Source: Rhizobium sp. BT03 (lineage in GTDB: Bacteria; Pseudomonadota; Alphaproteobacteria; Rhizobiales; Rhizobiaceae). From it: DNA of 64,000 nucleotides. Positions 7,843-16,776 of this stretch are shown here, piece after piece (the first letter of the stretch is position 1; every line of letters begins with the position of its first letter). A program made the translations under genes and the position numbers. The notes under the pieces were generated by a model, which made no database searches, was not told the origin of the DNA, and was given only the letters and a program-made list of their open reading frames with translations. The DNA is taken from positions 62,001-126,000 of the forward strand of contig NZ_CP125640.1 in assembly GCF_030053155.1 (NCBI RefSeq), written 5' to 3'.

Positions 7843-7926
7843 CGTCATCCTCGGGCTTGTCCCGAGGATCTACTTGCATCACTCAATGACCGCTGGCAGA
7901 TGCTCGGGACTAGCCCGAGCATGACG
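7843..7926. repeat. Palindromic intergenic repeat, family A (copy 1)
   Basis: Arms starting CGTCATCCTCGGGCTTGTCC and ending in its near reverse complement (ATGACG at 7921-7926) form a long imperfect hairpin. Copies lie at 25886-26002 and 30559-30630 with the same core, so this is a dispersed family of extragenic palindromes. This copy is the most degenerate: its right arm has GATGCTCGGGACTAGCCC. It separates the ketosynthase gene from the dehydrogenase gene. Confidence 0.85.
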
Positions 7927-7957
7927 ACGATCCACGTAGAAGAAAGAACTATAAATC

Positions 7958-8986
7958 ATGCGCGCTTTGCAACTGATCGACGACCGCAAGCTTGAGATCA
8001 CCGACCTGCCGGAACCGGACGCCCCTGCAGCCGGCGAGGTGACGCTGCGCGTCAAGGCGGTGGCGCTCAATCATATCGACGTCTGGGGCTGGCGCGGCAT
8101 GGCATTCGCCAAGCGCAAGATGCCGCTGGTCATCGGCGCGGAGGCTTCCGGCGTCGTGGAAGCGATCGGCCCGGGTGTCGCCAATGTGCTGCCGGGCCAA
8201 CTCGTCTCGATCTACGGCGCGCGCACCTGCGGCCTCTGCCGCCCCTGCCGCGAAGGCCGCGACAATCTCTGCGAACATGTCTCCGGCGTGCACGGCTTCC
8301 ATCTCGACGGCTTCGCGCAGGAGAAGGTCAATCTGCCGGCGCGGCTGCTGGTTCCGGCTCCTCCCGGCGTCGATGCGATCGGCGCGGCACTTGCGCCTGT
8401 CACCTTCGGCACGGTCGAGCACATGCTGTTCGACAATGCCAGGCTCGAGCCCGGCGAGACGATCCTCGTCCACGCCGGCGGCTCGGGTATCGGCACGGCG
8501 GCGATCCAGCTGGCCAAGAAGATCGGCTGCACCGTCATCACCACGGTCGGTTCGGACGACAAGATCGAAAAGGCCAAGGCGCTCGGCGCCGATCACGTCA
8601 TCAATTACCGCACCGACCGCTTCGAGGGCGTGGTGCGCAAGCTCACCAAGAAGAAGGGCGTCGACGTCGTTTTCGAACATGTCGGCAAGGACACCTGGGC
8701 AGGCTCGATGCTCTGCATGAAGCGCGGCGGGCGGCTCGTCACCTGCGGCTCGACCTCGGGAGTTTCCACGGAGATGAACCTGATGATGCTGTTCCAGCAG
8801 CAGCTGAAGCTCTTCGGCTCCTTCGGCTGCCGCATGGAGAACATGGCCGATGCGATGCAGAAGATGGGCCGCGGACTCGTGCATCCCGTCATCGACACCG
8901 AGGTCAGCTTCAGCGATATCGACCGGGCGCTGGAGCGGATGGAATCGCGCCAGATCTTCGGCAAGATCATTCTGAAAATGGATTGA
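7958..8986 (+). CDS. Zinc-containing MDR alcohol dehydrogenase of the lipid A cluster
   Basis: This 342-residue medium-chain dehydrogenase/reductase has a GroES-like N-terminal domain with the structural-zinc cysteines in CGLCRPCREGRDNLC (near residues 90-104), then a Rossmann domain with HAGGSGIGTAAIQLAK binding NAD(P). Known acpXL clusters carry a dehydrogenase at this position (called adh2XL). It may act on the omega-1 hydroxyl or keto group, or reduce an enoyl intermediate as quinone-oxidoreductase-like enoyl reductases do; the sequence does not decide between these. It is followed after 7 bp by lpxXL, so the two are co-transcribed. Length is normal. Confidence 0.88.
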   Translation: MRALQLIDDRKLEITDLPEPDAPAAGEVTLRVKAVALNHIDVWGWRGMAFAKRKMPLVIGAEASGVVEAIGPGVANVLPGQLVSIYGARTCGLCRPCREGRDNLCEHVSGVHGFHLDGFAQEKVNLPARLLVPAPPGVDAIGAALAPVTFGTVEHMLFDNARLEPGETILVHAGGSGIGTAAIQLAKKIGCTVITTVGSDDKIEKAKALGADHVINYRTDRFEGVVRKLTKKKGVDVVFEHVGKDTWAGSMLCMKRGGRLVTCGSTSGVSTEMNLMMLFQQQLKLFGSFGCRMENMADAMQKMGRGLVHPVIDTEVSFSDIDRALERMESRQIFGKIILKMD

Positions 8987-8993
8987 GCCCCAA

Positions 8994-9929
8994 GTGAAGC
9001 TCCTCATCACCCGGATCGTTCTGGCGCTCAGGCACTTCCAGCAATGGCTGGTGGCGCAGGTGATGTTCGGCTTTCTGAATGTGCTGAAGCTGTTTCCGGC
9101 TGATGGCGCGATTCGCTTCGCCGACAGGACGATGCGCCGCCTCGGCCAGTGGACGCGCCGCCACAAGCTGATGCTCGTCAATCTGCGCAACGCCTTCCCT
9201 GAGAAAAGCCAAGCTGAGATCGAAGAGATCGCGCTCGCAAGCTGGGGCAATATGGGTCGGCTGGCGGCCGAATACGTCTTCCTCGACCAGCTGTTCGACT
9301 ATGATCCCGCAAATGACGAGCCGGGCAGGGTGGAGGTGTCGGGCATCCCGATCTTTCTCGATCTGCGCGACAATCCGCGCCCCTTCATCGTCTTTACCGG
9401 CCATACCGCCAATTTCGAGCTGCTGCCGGTGGCCGGTGCCGCCTTCGGGCTTCATGTGACCGTGTTGTTTCGGCCGCCGAACAATCCCTATGTCGCCAAG
9501 AAGGTCTTCGATTTCAGGAGCGCGCGGATGGGCAAGCTGGTGCCGTCGCATGCCGGCTCCTCCTTCGCGCTCGCCCGTCAGCTGGAAGCCGGCCAAGGCG
9601 TGGGCGTGCTCGTCGACCAGAAATTTGGCAAGGGGCTGAAGGGCACCTTCTTCGGGCGCGACGTCAAGACCAATCCGCTGCTGCCGAAGCTGGTGCGCCA
9701 GTTCGACTGCGAGGTCTATCCGGCGCGCTGCATCCGGCTGCCAGGCAACCGCTATCGGCTGGAAATCGAGCCGCGGCTGGAAATGCCCCGCGACGCCAAA
9801 GGCAATCTCGACCTGCCGGCTGCCGCGCAGCTGCTCAACGACAAGGTGGAAAGCTGGGTGCGGGAATATCCGGAACAGTGGCTCTGGTATCACGACCGCT
9901 GGCAGATCAAGCAGACGCTCAGCTCCTAA
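8994..9929 (+). CDS. lpxXL: Lipid A very-long-chain acyltransferase LpxXL
   Basis: This 311-residue LpxL/HtrB-family acyltransferase moves the 27-hydroxy-C28 chain from AcpXL to lipid A at the inner face of the inner membrane. The family's H-x4-D/E motif is seen as HTANFE near residue 135. A hydrophobic N-terminal segment anchors it, and the C-terminal EQWLWYHDRW is typical of the family. The start is GTG at 8994, 7 bp after the dehydrogenase stop, with a poor ribosome site, which suggests coupling. Its stop codon TAA forms the first bases of a dispersed repeat. Context makes this the VLCFA-specific enzyme and not the housekeeping LpxL. Confidence 0.93.
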   Translation: MKLLITRIVLALRHFQQWLVAQVMFGFLNVLKLFPADGAIRFADRTMRRLGQWTRRHKLMLVNLRNAFPEKSQAEIEEIALASWGNMGRLAAEYVFLDQLFDYDPANDEPGRVEVSGIPIFLDLRDNPRPFIVFTGHTANFELLPVAGAAFGLHVTVLFRPPNNPYVAKKVFDFRSARMGKLVPSHAGSSFALARQLEAGQGVGVLVDQKFGKGLKGTFFGRDVKTNPLLPKLVRQFDCEVYPARCIRLPGNRYRLEIEPRLEMPRDAKGNLDLPAAAQLLNDKVESWVREYPEQWLWYHDRWQIKQTLSS

Positions 9930-10031
9930 AGCGCGACGCGATCTATCGGATTCGCTCTCGCGCGTCAGTTCTTTGTTTTGGTGCATGTCGTTATCTGCAA
10001 ACCGCGACACGCTTTTGCGCGACATGCTTTC
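9926..10031 (+). repeat. Dispersed intergenic repeat, family D (copy 2)
   Basis: It begins CTAAAGCGCGACGCG, which includes the lpxXL stop codon, continues with TTCTTTGTTTT, and ends in the palindrome GCATGTCG ... CGACATGC. It matches copies at 41385 and 59350 in the same orientation, with some divergence in the middle (ATCTATCGGATTCG). The 160 bp between it and the PAS gene show no other clear feature. Confidence 0.8.
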
Positions 10032-10191
10032 AGAATATCCACCCCCAATTATCAGCGGTGAAAAGCGGCAATGGTCTCGGATTGAAACTGAGTGCACTTT
10101 TATGTTACCCGTCACTACCAAGACGCGAATAATGTCTACCGAAGGGCGCATTTTTCGAAATGTGCAGCCATAATAGGTCTCGGACCGTCTC

Positions 10192-10932
10192 TTGGGCCAA
10201 TGGGAGTTGGGCGTCTTGCTGGAGCTTTTTCGAGCTTTTTCCTTGCGTTGCACGCAGATAGAGGAAGCCATACGCCTGGGTGATGATCAGCGCGTCACGG
10301 CGCTCGACGGCCATGTCGAGCCGCTGGTCGAGGCAATCTTCGCCCATCAAGCGGTCAATCTGCTCGAAGTGTACATGCAGCTGCAGTTTGTGACTCATCT
10401 CATCGGCCAAGACGCCGACGACAGCGCCAGCGTCACCGAGCACACGACGGTGCTTTCCTACCTGCTTGACCGCTATTTCGGCACGCATGGCCCGGACTGG
10501 CGCGTGCCGTCGCCGCAGGACGTGCGCATCCAGCCACCGCCGGCCTATGTGCCTGATACCGACAACGGCCAGTTTCTCAATTCGGCGATCCTCGAAAGCC
10601 TGCCGGACCGGGTGGTGGTGCTGACCAGGGACTATCGCTTCCTCTATTCCAATCCAGCCAACTGCGCCTATCTCAACAAGAAGCCGATGGAACTCATCGG
10701 CCGCCATCTTTCCGAATTCATCGGAGAGGAGCTGTTTGCCGCGTGCGCCAAATACAAGCTCGACGACTGCTTTGCCGGTGAGCAGATCGACTACGCCTAT
10801 GAGTGTCCGAACGGCAGCGGCGGATTGGGGCAAGTGCGCTGTCGCATGTCGCCGCTACGCGATGTCGGCGGTACGGTGATTGGCGCGCTGCTCGTCATGG
10901 AGGATATCGAGCCGCAGCAGCCAACTGGCTGA
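10192..10932 (+). CDS. PAS-domain protein, likely signalling partner
   Basis: This protein of up to 246 residues is helical in its first ~120 residues (IEEAIRLGDDQRVTALDGHV) and ends in a PAS domain (residues ~130-240; SLPDRVVVLTRDYRFLYSN, then GLGQVRCRMSPLRD and VIGALLVMEDI). There is no kinase, GGDEF or HTH output domain, so it may sense a ligand and act through another protein. The start is uncertain: TTG at 10192 opens the frame, but TTG at 10216, nine bases after GGAG, fits better. It stands alone after the lpxXL cluster and before a convergent VOC gene. Confidence 0.7.
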   Translation: MGQWELGVLLELFRAFSLRCTQIEEAIRLGDDQRVTALDGHVEPLVEAIFAHQAVNLLEVYMQLQFVTHLIGQDADDSASVTEHTTVLSYLLDRYFGTHGPDWRVPSPQDVRIQPPPAYVPDTDNGQFLNSAILESLPDRVVVLTRDYRFLYSNPANCAYLNKKPMELIGRHLSEFIGEELFAACAKYKLDDCFAGEQIDYAYECPNGSGGLGQVRCRMSPLRDVGGTVIGALLVMEDIEPQQPTG

Positions 10933-10963
10933 TCAATAGCTGGCCGCGATCAGCCGGGCACCT

Positions 10964-11323
10964 TCAGGCAGTCGCCCAGACGGCGAGTTCATATCCGTCG
11001 CGGTCGAGGAAATGGAAGCGGCGGCCTCCGGGAAAATCGGTGATCGGCCGGACGATGGTGCCGCCGGCTCTCTCGACCGACGTCAGCACCTCTTCGAGAT
11101 CCCTGGCGTATACGACAACCAGCGGGCCGCCCGGCCGCACGGGGCCGAAATCGGTGAAGCCGCCCTTCAGCCGGCCATCGTCGAATTCGCAGTAGTTGGG
11201 GCCGTAATCGGTGAAACGCCAGCCGAAGGCCGAGCCGTAAAAGGCTTTGGCGGCGGCGATGTCGGCAACGTTGAATTCGACATAATCGATGCGGCGGTCG
11301 TTGTTGTCTGATTTGTCGGTCAT
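10964..11323 (-). CDS. VOC-family (glyoxalase/bleomycin-resistance fold) protein
   Basis: This 119-residue protein has the two beta-alpha-beta-beta-beta repeats of the vicinal oxygen chelate fold: IDYVEFNVADIAAAKAFYGSAFGW at the start, and VVVYARDLEEVLTSVERAGG with HFLDRDGYELAVW at the end. The latter carries the Glu that ligates metal in glyoxalase I-like enzymes. The substrate is unknown. It directly follows the SRPBCC gene with no gap, so the two are one unit read leftwards, downstream of an AraC-type regulator. Confidence 0.82.
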   Translation of the reverse strand: MTDKSDNNDRRIDYVEFNVADIAAAKAFYGSAFGWRFTDYGPNYCEFDDGRLKGGFTDFGPVRPGGPLVVVYARDLEEVLTSVERAGGTIVRPITDFPGGRRFHFLDRDGYELAVWATA

Positions 11324-11722
11324 CTATCTCTCCATCAGGGCTTTCAGCATGGCGAGATCCTTCTCGACATGGGCGGCATCGGCGGAAAACTGCGCGTCGG
11401 TCATGCCGGGCAGGCGCAACAGCGTGAACATCACCTCGCAGCCGTCGCCGTTCGGCACGATGCGCAGCGCATTATAGACCCTGAGGCCGGATTCGATCGT
11501 CACCGTATGGTCGATTACGCCGAATTCATTGGCGGGCACGAGGCTCACCTTGATGGTTCCGAGAGGGCCGTCGGCGATCCAGTCGGCGCCGTGAGGCTCG
11601 AGGCCGCTCGCAAGGCCGGAGGCCCAGAGCGGCATGTTCTCCGGCTTGCCGGCGAAGTCGTAGACGTCGCGCCAGTCGCGCTCGATCGATTGGTGGATGA
11701 TTTTCGCGGGCATCGTCGACAT
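11324..11722 (-). CDS. SRPBCC-family (polyketide cyclase/START-like) protein
   Basis: This 132-residue protein fits the SRPBCC helix-grip fold: an N-terminal strand with IHQSIERDWRDVYDFAGKPENMPLWASGL, a central DHTVTIESGLRVYN and a long C-terminal helix (DAAHVEKDLAMLKALME). Such proteins bind hydrophobic ligands. The stop abuts the VOC gene start. It shares a pathway or regulator with the VOC protein and probably with the AraC protein upstream; no enzymatic residue can be named. Confidence 0.75.
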   Translation of the reverse strand: MSTMPAKIIHQSIERDWRDVYDFAGKPENMPLWASGLASGLEPHGADWIADGPLGTIKVSLVPANEFGVIDHTVTIESGLRVYNALRIVPNGDGCEVMFTLLRLPGMTDAQFSADAAHVEKDLAMLKALMER

Positions 11723-11792
11723 GGCTTGCAGGTCCTTGATATTGGGTCTCGCTGTGGTAGCAGGCTGATCCGCGGCGTCTTGAACAAAACGG

Positions 11793-12584
11793 TCAGCCTG
11801 GCCTTTTCGGCATGCCGAGTTGGCCGAGAATGACGGCGGGCGTCAGGCTGGAGAGCTCGCCGACCTCGCGCGTCATGTGGGCCTGATCGGCAAAGCCCGC
11901 GTCGAGCGCCAGCCGGGCAAGCGGCATCGTGCCGGCCTTGCGGCTGAGATCGAGGAAACGCTGGAACCGGCGGATCCGGTCCAGCGTCTTGGCGCCATAG
12001 CCGAAATGGTGGTGGCCGCGGCGGCGCAGCTGCCTTTCACTCGTGCCGAGCCGGGCAAGCAGCCCGGACGCCGGGCGGCCGCCATCGGTGGAGGCGAAGA
12101 TCACGGCGGCGTCCCGGGCCGGTTCTTCCGCATCGCGTACGGCCTCTTCGAGCAAGCGGGCGAATAGCGCCATGGTATCCGAGGGATGGGGACAATCGCC
12201 AAGCCGTGCCTCGAATTCGGCCGTGTCCTTCCCGCCGATCTCGGCAAGCAGCACCGAGCAGCCGACCAGCGCCGAGAGCGGCGTCTTCAGCCAGGGCGCG
12301 GCGGCGCCCGGCGCAAAACGTGCGCCGATGACGGTCGCGCCCGGCCGGAGAACGGGAAAGGCCGCCGTCCTGTCGGGCCCGGCAACGGCCAGCCGGCCGT
12401 CGATCCAGACGAGGTCGCAATAACCGTCCGGAACGATCGCCACCTGTGCCGGCGGTCCGTCATGGAGCGTATGTGACCAGAACCGGCTGAAATGGCGCCG
12501 CAGCGCCGGCGACGGCGCATGTTCGCGGTCGCGGCCGGCACGGGCAGCGAGCAGGGCCGTATCTTTTCGTCTTTCCGATGCCAA
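11793..12584 (-). CDS. AraC-family transcriptional regulator
   Basis: This regulator of about 263 residues has an N-terminal sensor resembling the DUF6597 type (SPALRRHFSRFW, VAIVPDGYCDLVWI) and a C-terminal AraC HTH pair: LARLGTSERQLRRRGHHHFGYGAKTLDRIRRFQRFL, then LARLALDAGFADQAHMTREVGELSSLTPA. The TTG at 12584, eight bases after GGGAG, gives a sensible length. The frame stays open to 12689, overlapping the leader of gnd on the other strand. It probably controls the SRPBCC-VOC pair immediately downstream. Confidence in the fold is high; start and target are inferred. Confidence 0.78.
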   Translation of the reverse strand: MASERRKDTALLAARAGRDREHAPSPALRRHFSRFWSHTLHDGPPAQVAIVPDGYCDLVWIDGRLAVAGPDRTAAFPVLRPGATVIGARFAPGAAAPWLKTPLSALVGCSVLLAEIGGKDTAEFEARLGDCPHPSDTMALFARLLEEAVRDAEEPARDAAVIFASTDGGRPASGLLARLGTSERQLRRRGHHHFGYGAKTLDRIRRFQRFLDLSRKAGTMPLARLALDAGFADQAHMTREVGELSSLTPAVILGQLGMPKRPG

Positions 12585-12809
12585 GGCGATATCTCCCGAA
12601 ATGCCGATGATACCATCAGATAGGGCATCAAGGGCAGGTCGCGAGAAAACTTGATTGCCGATCAGCCCGCGCAAGCGGTTGTCGGACAAGTCGGCATATT
12701 GGAAGCTTCATTTCATTGCTTTTGCGAACCGATTAGACCCTTGCGAGACTTGCCGTTTGACCGAGACAGTGCCACAACACCGGTCCAAATGACACATCGG
12801 AGGTTTGTC

Positions 12810-14240
12810 GTGGAAAAGGCAGAAATCGGACTGATCGGTCTTGCGGTCATGGGCTCCAACCTGGCGCTCAACATCGCGGAGAAAGGCAATAAAATTGCGG
12901 TCTTCAACCGTACGCCTGAGAAAACCGACGAATTCTACGAAAGCGCCGGCGATCTGAAAAAGCAGATCATTCCCTGCAAGACGATCGAAGAGTTCGTCGA
13001 TGCGATCCGGCCGCCGCGCCCGATCATCATCATGATCAAGGCGGGTGATGCCGTCGATCAGCAGATGGAGGCGTTGCGCCCGCATCTCGCCAAGGGCGAC
13101 ATCATGATCGATGCCGGCAACGCCAATTTCCGCGATACCGTCGCCCGCTTCGACCGCCTCAAGGACACGGCTCTGACCTTCATCGGCATGGGCGTTTCCG
13201 GCGGCGAAGAAGGTGCGCGCCACGGCCCGTCGATCATGGTCGGGGGCACGGAAGAGTCCTGGAAGCGCGTCGAGAAGGTGCTGACCTCGATTGCCGCCCG
13301 CTACAACGACGAGCCCTGCGTCGCCTGGCTCGGCAATGACGGCGCCGGCCATTTCGTCAAGACCATCCATAACGGCATCGAATATGCCGACATGCAGATG
13401 ATCGCCGAAATCTACGGCATCCTGCGCGACGGCCTCGGCAAGAGCGCCTCCGACATCTCCAGCATCTTCGGCGAGTGGAACAAGGGCCGGCTGAACTCCT
13501 ACCTGATCGAGATCTCCGAGAAGGTGCTTGCTGCGAACGATCCCGTTTCTGGCGGCCCGATGGTCGACATGATCCTCGACAAGGCCGGCCAGAAGGGCAC
13601 CGGCAAATGGTCGGCGATCGAGGCGCAGAACATGGGTATCCCGGCAACGGCGATCGAAGCCGCGGTCGCCGCCCGCAGCCTGTCCTCGATGAAATCGCAG
13701 CGCGAAGCTGCCGAAAAAATCTTCGGCACGCAGGCTGCATCCTTTCCGATCGCTTACGGCCCCGAGCTCAACAAGGATCTGGAGCTGGCGCTGTTTGCCG
13801 CCAAGATCGGCGCCTATGCGCAGGGCTTTGCGGTGATGGCGGAAGCCTCGCGCGAGTTCAACTGGTCGCTGCCGATGCCGACGATCGCCCGCATCTGGCG
13901 TGCCGGCTGCATCATCCGCTCGCAGTTCCTCGACGAGATCACCTCGGCCTTCACCAAGGCGCCCGATGCCGCCAACCTGATCGTCACGCCGGCCTTCTCC
14001 GACATGGTCAAGGAATCGATCCCGGCGCTTCGCCGCGTCGTCGCCGCCGCCATTTCGGCCGGCCTGCCGGTGCCGGCGCTGACCTCGGCGCTCACCTATT
14101 TCGATGCCTATCGCCAGGGCAGGGGAACGGCCAACCTCATCCAGGCCCAGCGCGACTTCTTCGGCGCCCACGGCTTCGACCGCCTGGATGGCAAGGATTT
14201 CCACCACGGCCCTTGGGGCAGCGGTGCGGCGAGCTTCTAA
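12810..14240 (+). CDS. gnd: 6-phosphogluconate dehydrogenase, decarboxylating
   Basis: This 476-residue enzyme oxidises and decarboxylates 6-phosphogluconate to ribulose 5-phosphate, making NADPH in the pentose phosphate pathway. Motifs are the N-terminal Rossmann GLAVMGSNLALNIAEKG, FNRTPEKTD, MGVSGGEEGARHGPS, the catalytic lysine and base region HFVKTIHNGIEY, and the C-terminal DFHHGPWG. The start is GTG at 12810 after GGAGG, giving the family's usual length; upstream in-frame codons would add unrelated residues. A strong terminator follows. Confidence 0.96.
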   Translation: MEKAEIGLIGLAVMGSNLALNIAEKGNKIAVFNRTPEKTDEFYESAGDLKKQIIPCKTIEEFVDAIRPPRPIIIMIKAGDAVDQQMEALRPHLAKGDIMIDAGNANFRDTVARFDRLKDTALTFIGMGVSGGEEGARHGPSIMVGGTEESWKRVEKVLTSIAARYNDEPCVAWLGNDGAGHFVKTIHNGIEYADMQMIAEIYGILRDGLGKSASDISSIFGEWNKGRLNSYLIEISEKVLAANDPVSGGPMVDMILDKAGQKGTGKWSAIEAQNMGIPATAIEAAVAARSLSSMKSQREAAEKIFGTQAASFPIAYGPELNKDLELALFAAKIGAYAQGFAVMAEASREFNWSLPMPTIARIWRAGCIIRSQFLDEITSAFTKAPDAANLIVTPAFSDMVKESIPALRRVVAAAISAGLPVPALTSALTYFDAYRQGRGTANLIQAQRDFFGAHGFDRLDGKDFHHGPWGSGAASF

Positions 14241-14266
14241 GGTTTGCCGAGAAGACATCAAGGAAG

Positions 14267-14294
14267 AGCCCGGCCGTCGCGCCGGGCTTTTTTT
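14267..14294 (+). terminator. Rho-independent terminator of gnd
   Basis: AGCCCGGC, a 6-base loop, GCCGGGCT and a run of seven T: a perfect 8-bp G+C-rich stem with a T-tract. Confidence 0.93.
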
Positions 14295-14392
14295 GAGATG
14301 CGTCGCGCTGCACCGCATATGTCGGAATATCAGGAAAGTGTAGGATTTAATCGTGCTCTGTGCGATAAGGATAGAGAAACGAGAGGCAATCC

Positions 14393-14677
14393 ATGCGGAC
14401 AACTCAATCCCTAAGTATCACCCTGCCGATCGAAATGGCGGAAATGGTCAAGGCTAAAGTCGCCTCGGGAGAGTACGCCACCGAAAGCGAAGTCATCCGT
14501 GATGGTCTGCGGACCCTTGCGGCGCGTGATGCCGCCGTGGAACGTTGGCTCCGTGAAGATGTCGCACCTGTTTACGATGAGCTCAAGGCGCATCCGGAGC
14601 GGTCTGTCTCCCTCGAAGAGGCTTTCGAGGGGGTCGGCAAACGCATCAAGTCCATCGCGGCCAAAACCAAAGGATGA
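14393..14677 (+). CDS. parD: ParD-type antitoxin (ribbon-helix-helix)
   Basis: This 94-residue protein has an N-terminal RHH DNA-binding segment (LSITLPIEMAEMVKAKVASG, then YATESEVIRDGLRTLAARD), typical of ParD/CC2985-type antitoxins, and an acidic tail that would wrap the toxin. It has a GAGAGG ribosome site. It overlaps the toxin start by 4 bp (ATGA), the usual order of antitoxin then toxin. It should bind its own promoter in the 100 bp after the gnd terminator and neutralise the downstream ParE. Confidence 0.9.
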   Translation: MRTTQSLSITLPIEMAEMVKAKVASGEYATESEVIRDGLRTLAARDAAVERWLREDVAPVYDELKAHPERSVSLEEAFEGVGKRIKSIAAKTKG

Positions 14678-14973
14678 AATACACAGTTCGGCTGAGTGTC
14701 GCCGCCCGGCAGGATGTCGATGCGTTGTTGAATTACCTTGTGCCGCGCGCCGGAGAGACCGCTGCTGAAAATTATATCGGTCGCCTTCAAGCTTTTCTGG
14801 AAGCTTTTCAAAGCTTTCCGAAGCGAGGAACGGTTCGGGACGAGATTCGTGATGGCCTGAGGATCGTCGGCTTCGAACGAAGCCTGAGCATTGCTTTCAC
14901 CGTTGAGGGAGAAACGGTCTATATCCTCCGGATCATGTCCGGCGGGCAGGAATTGCGCCTTTACGAAGAATGA
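14674..14973 (+). CDS. parE: ParE/RelE-family toxin
   Basis: This 99-residue RelE/ParE-superfamily toxin has the family patterns YTVRLSVAARQDVDALLNYL, the central SFPKRGTVRDEIRDGLRIVGF and the C-terminal VYILRIMSGGQEL. Sequence class fits ParE (gyrase poison) more than RelE (mRNA cleavage), since the RelE catalytic set is not clear. It is translationally coupled to parD. Chromosomal ParDE copies are common in rhizobia. Confidence 0.9.
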   Translation: MKYTVRLSVAARQDVDALLNYLVPRAGETAAENYIGRLQAFLEAFQSFPKRGTVRDEIRDGLRIVGFERSLSIAFTVEGETVYILRIMSGGQELRLYEE

Positions 14974-15004
14974 TGCCATCGATGTCACGGAGGGTGCCCG
15001 AAGG

Positions 15005-15511
15005 ATGCTGATCCGATACGAAATGCCGGCTGATATCGATGCAATCCACGATCTGACTTTGATTGCCTTCGCGCCGATGCCGTATAGCGAGGGTACGGAG
15101 GCGGAGATTATCCGGAAGCTTCGCGCGAACGACGATCTGACGATATCGCTGGTTGCTGAAGAAGAAGGCGAGATCCTGGGACATGTCGCATTTTCGCCGG
15201 TGACGATTGACGGCGTGTATGGTGGCTGGTTCGGACTGGGTCCTATATCCGTCAAGCCGGAGAGACAGCGGCAGGGGATCGGCAAGGCGTTGATTGTCAG
15301 GGGACTTGAACTGTTGAAGGAGAGCGGTGCCGCCGGCTGTGCGTTGATCGGAAACCCGGACATCTATAGCCGCGTCGGTTTCAGCAGCGACGGGCAGCTG
15401 ACGTATCTCGACCTCGATAAGCGGTTCGTACAGCGGATCGTTTTCCGCGGGACCACGCCAAGCGGAATGCTGCAATTTGCCCCAGCCTTTGAAACGCCAA
15501 ACCCCACCTGA
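15005..15511 (+). CDS. GNAT-family N-acetyltransferase
   Basis: This 168-residue GNAT protein shows motif A, SVKPERQRQGIGKALIVRGL, which binds acetyl-CoA, and the downstream CALIGNPDIYSRVGF typical of the YhbS/YjhQ-like branch. The ATG at 15005 is preceded by AAGG. It follows parE by 31 bp and may be read from the same promoter. The next GNAT gene starts 13 bp after its stop. The substrate is unknown. Confidence 0.85.
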   Translation: MLIRYEMPADIDAIHDLTLIAFAPMPYSEGTEAEIIRKLRANDDLTISLVAEEEGEILGHVAFSPVTIDGVYGGWFGLGPISVKPERQRQGIGKALIVRGLELLKESGAAGCALIGNPDIYSRVGFSSDGQLTYLDLDKRFVQRIVFRGTTPSGMLQFAPAFETPNPT

Positions 15512-15524
15512 CAGAGGCGACGAC

Positions 15525-16034
15525 ATGTCCGAAACCGGCGCGATAAACATCCGAACCGAGCGTCTGAGGCTTCGCATGCCTGGCATAGACGATTTCGCCG
15601 CCTATGGGCGGCTCATGGCCTCGCCGCGGTCGGTCGGAATGGGCGGGCCGTTCGATCAGCGCGCGGCCTGGGGAATGTTCTGTCACGACGTGGCGCTCTG
15701 GCCGCTGTTCGGGCATGGGGCGCTGATGATCGAGCTTGCCGAAACCGGCGAATGCGTCGGTCAGGTGGGGATCAATCACGGGCCGCTCTTTCCCGAAAAG
15801 GAGCTCGGCTGGTTCGTCTATGAGGGCCATGAGGGCAGGGGGTATGCGACCGAGGCGGCCATGGCGTTAAGGGACTGGGCCTTTGCGACGCTCGGCCTGC
15901 CGTCGCTCGTCAGCTATATCGCCCCCGGCAACAAAGCCTCGATTGCGGTGGCGGAGCGGCTGGGCGGGCGTCTCGATCCGACGGCACCTCGGACCGATCC
16001 CGTGGATCTCGTTTATCGTCATTCCGCTTCCTGA
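15525..16034 (+). CDS. RimJ/RimL-like GNAT N-acetyltransferase
   Basis: This 169-residue protein of the Acetyltransf_3 (RimJ-like) type has INIRTERLRLRMPGIDDFAA at the start, the acetyl-CoA loop EGRGYATEAAMALRDWAF and SYIAPGNKASIAVAERLGG at the end. GAGG lies eight bases before the ATG. It is unrelated in sequence to the GNAT protein just upstream and belongs to a different branch, so it is not a recent tandem copy. The two are probably co-transcribed. Confidence 0.87.
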   Translation: MSETGAINIRTERLRLRMPGIDDFAAYGRLMASPRSVGMGGPFDQRAAWGMFCHDVALWPLFGHGALMIELAETGECVGQVGINHGPLFPEKELGWFVYEGHEGRGYATEAAMALRDWAFATLGLPSLVSYIAPGNKASIAVAERLGGRLDPTAPRTDPVDLVYRHSAS

Positions 16035-16127
16035 TAAAATGGTCATGGGAGCAGTGCTTGGAGGCAGGCGTCTCGATCCTTACATGTCGATCGGTCTGGA
16101 TCGGATGCTGAAAAATGGGGATGCCGG

Positions 16128-16745
16128 ATGACGGAGGCGAAGCGGGAGCATTGGGACGCGGTGTACCGCACGAAAGCGGCCGACAGCGTCAGCTGGTATC
16201 AGCCGACGCCCGAGCCTTCGCTGCGGGCGCTTGACGCGCTGCAACTGCCGGTCACGGCTTCGCTGATCGATGTCGGCGGCGGCGCATCGAGCCTTGTCGA
16301 TCGTCTTGTCGAGCGCGGGTGGTCCGATCTCACCGTTCTCGACATCGCCGCGCCGGCGCTCGACATCGCCAAGGCGCGGCTGGGGGACGAAACCGCCCGC
16401 ATTGCCTGGGTGGTTGATGATGTCACCGTGTGGCGACCGGAACGTCAGTACGAAGTGTGGCACGACCGCGCTGTCTTTCACTTCCTCACCGAGCCCGAGC
16501 AGCGGCTGGCCTATCGCCACGCGCTCGAAACCGGCACGGCGCCGGGCAGCGCCGTGATCGTCGCCACTTTCGCACCGGATGGGCCGGAACGATGCAGCGG
16601 CTTGCCGGTTCAACGTTACGGCGCGGCCGCCCTTGCGCGTGAATTCTCGTCCGCCTTCGCGCTTCAGCGCGACTGGCGCGAGGAGCATACGACGCCCGGC
16701 GGCGGCCGGCAGTCGTTTCAGTGGTGCGTCTTCCGCAGGCGCTGA
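16128..16745 (+). CDS. Class I SAM-dependent methyltransferase
   Basis: This 205-residue Rossmann methyltransferase begins TEAKREHWDAVYRTKAADSVSWYQ. The SAM-binding motif I is SLIDVGGGASSLVDRL, with the acidic residue in LTVLDIAAPALDIAK, and a DRAVFHFL segment lies in the middle. This subfamily resembles tellurite-resistance/ubiquinone-like small methyltransferases often found alone in proteobacteria. The substrate is not determinable. It lies 93 bp after the GNAT pair and converges with a minus-strand operon. Confidence 0.85.
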   Translation: MTEAKREHWDAVYRTKAADSVSWYQPTPEPSLRALDALQLPVTASLIDVGGGASSLVDRLVERGWSDLTVLDIAAPALDIAKARLGDETARIAWVVDDVTVWRPERQYEVWHDRAVFHFLTEPEQRLAYRHALETGTAPGSAVIVATFAPDGPERCSGLPVQRYGAAALAREFSSAFALQRDWREEHTTPGGGRQSFQWCVFRRR

Positions 16746-16776
16746 GCTTCCCTTGAGAAAGCAGCCCGAGAGGCGG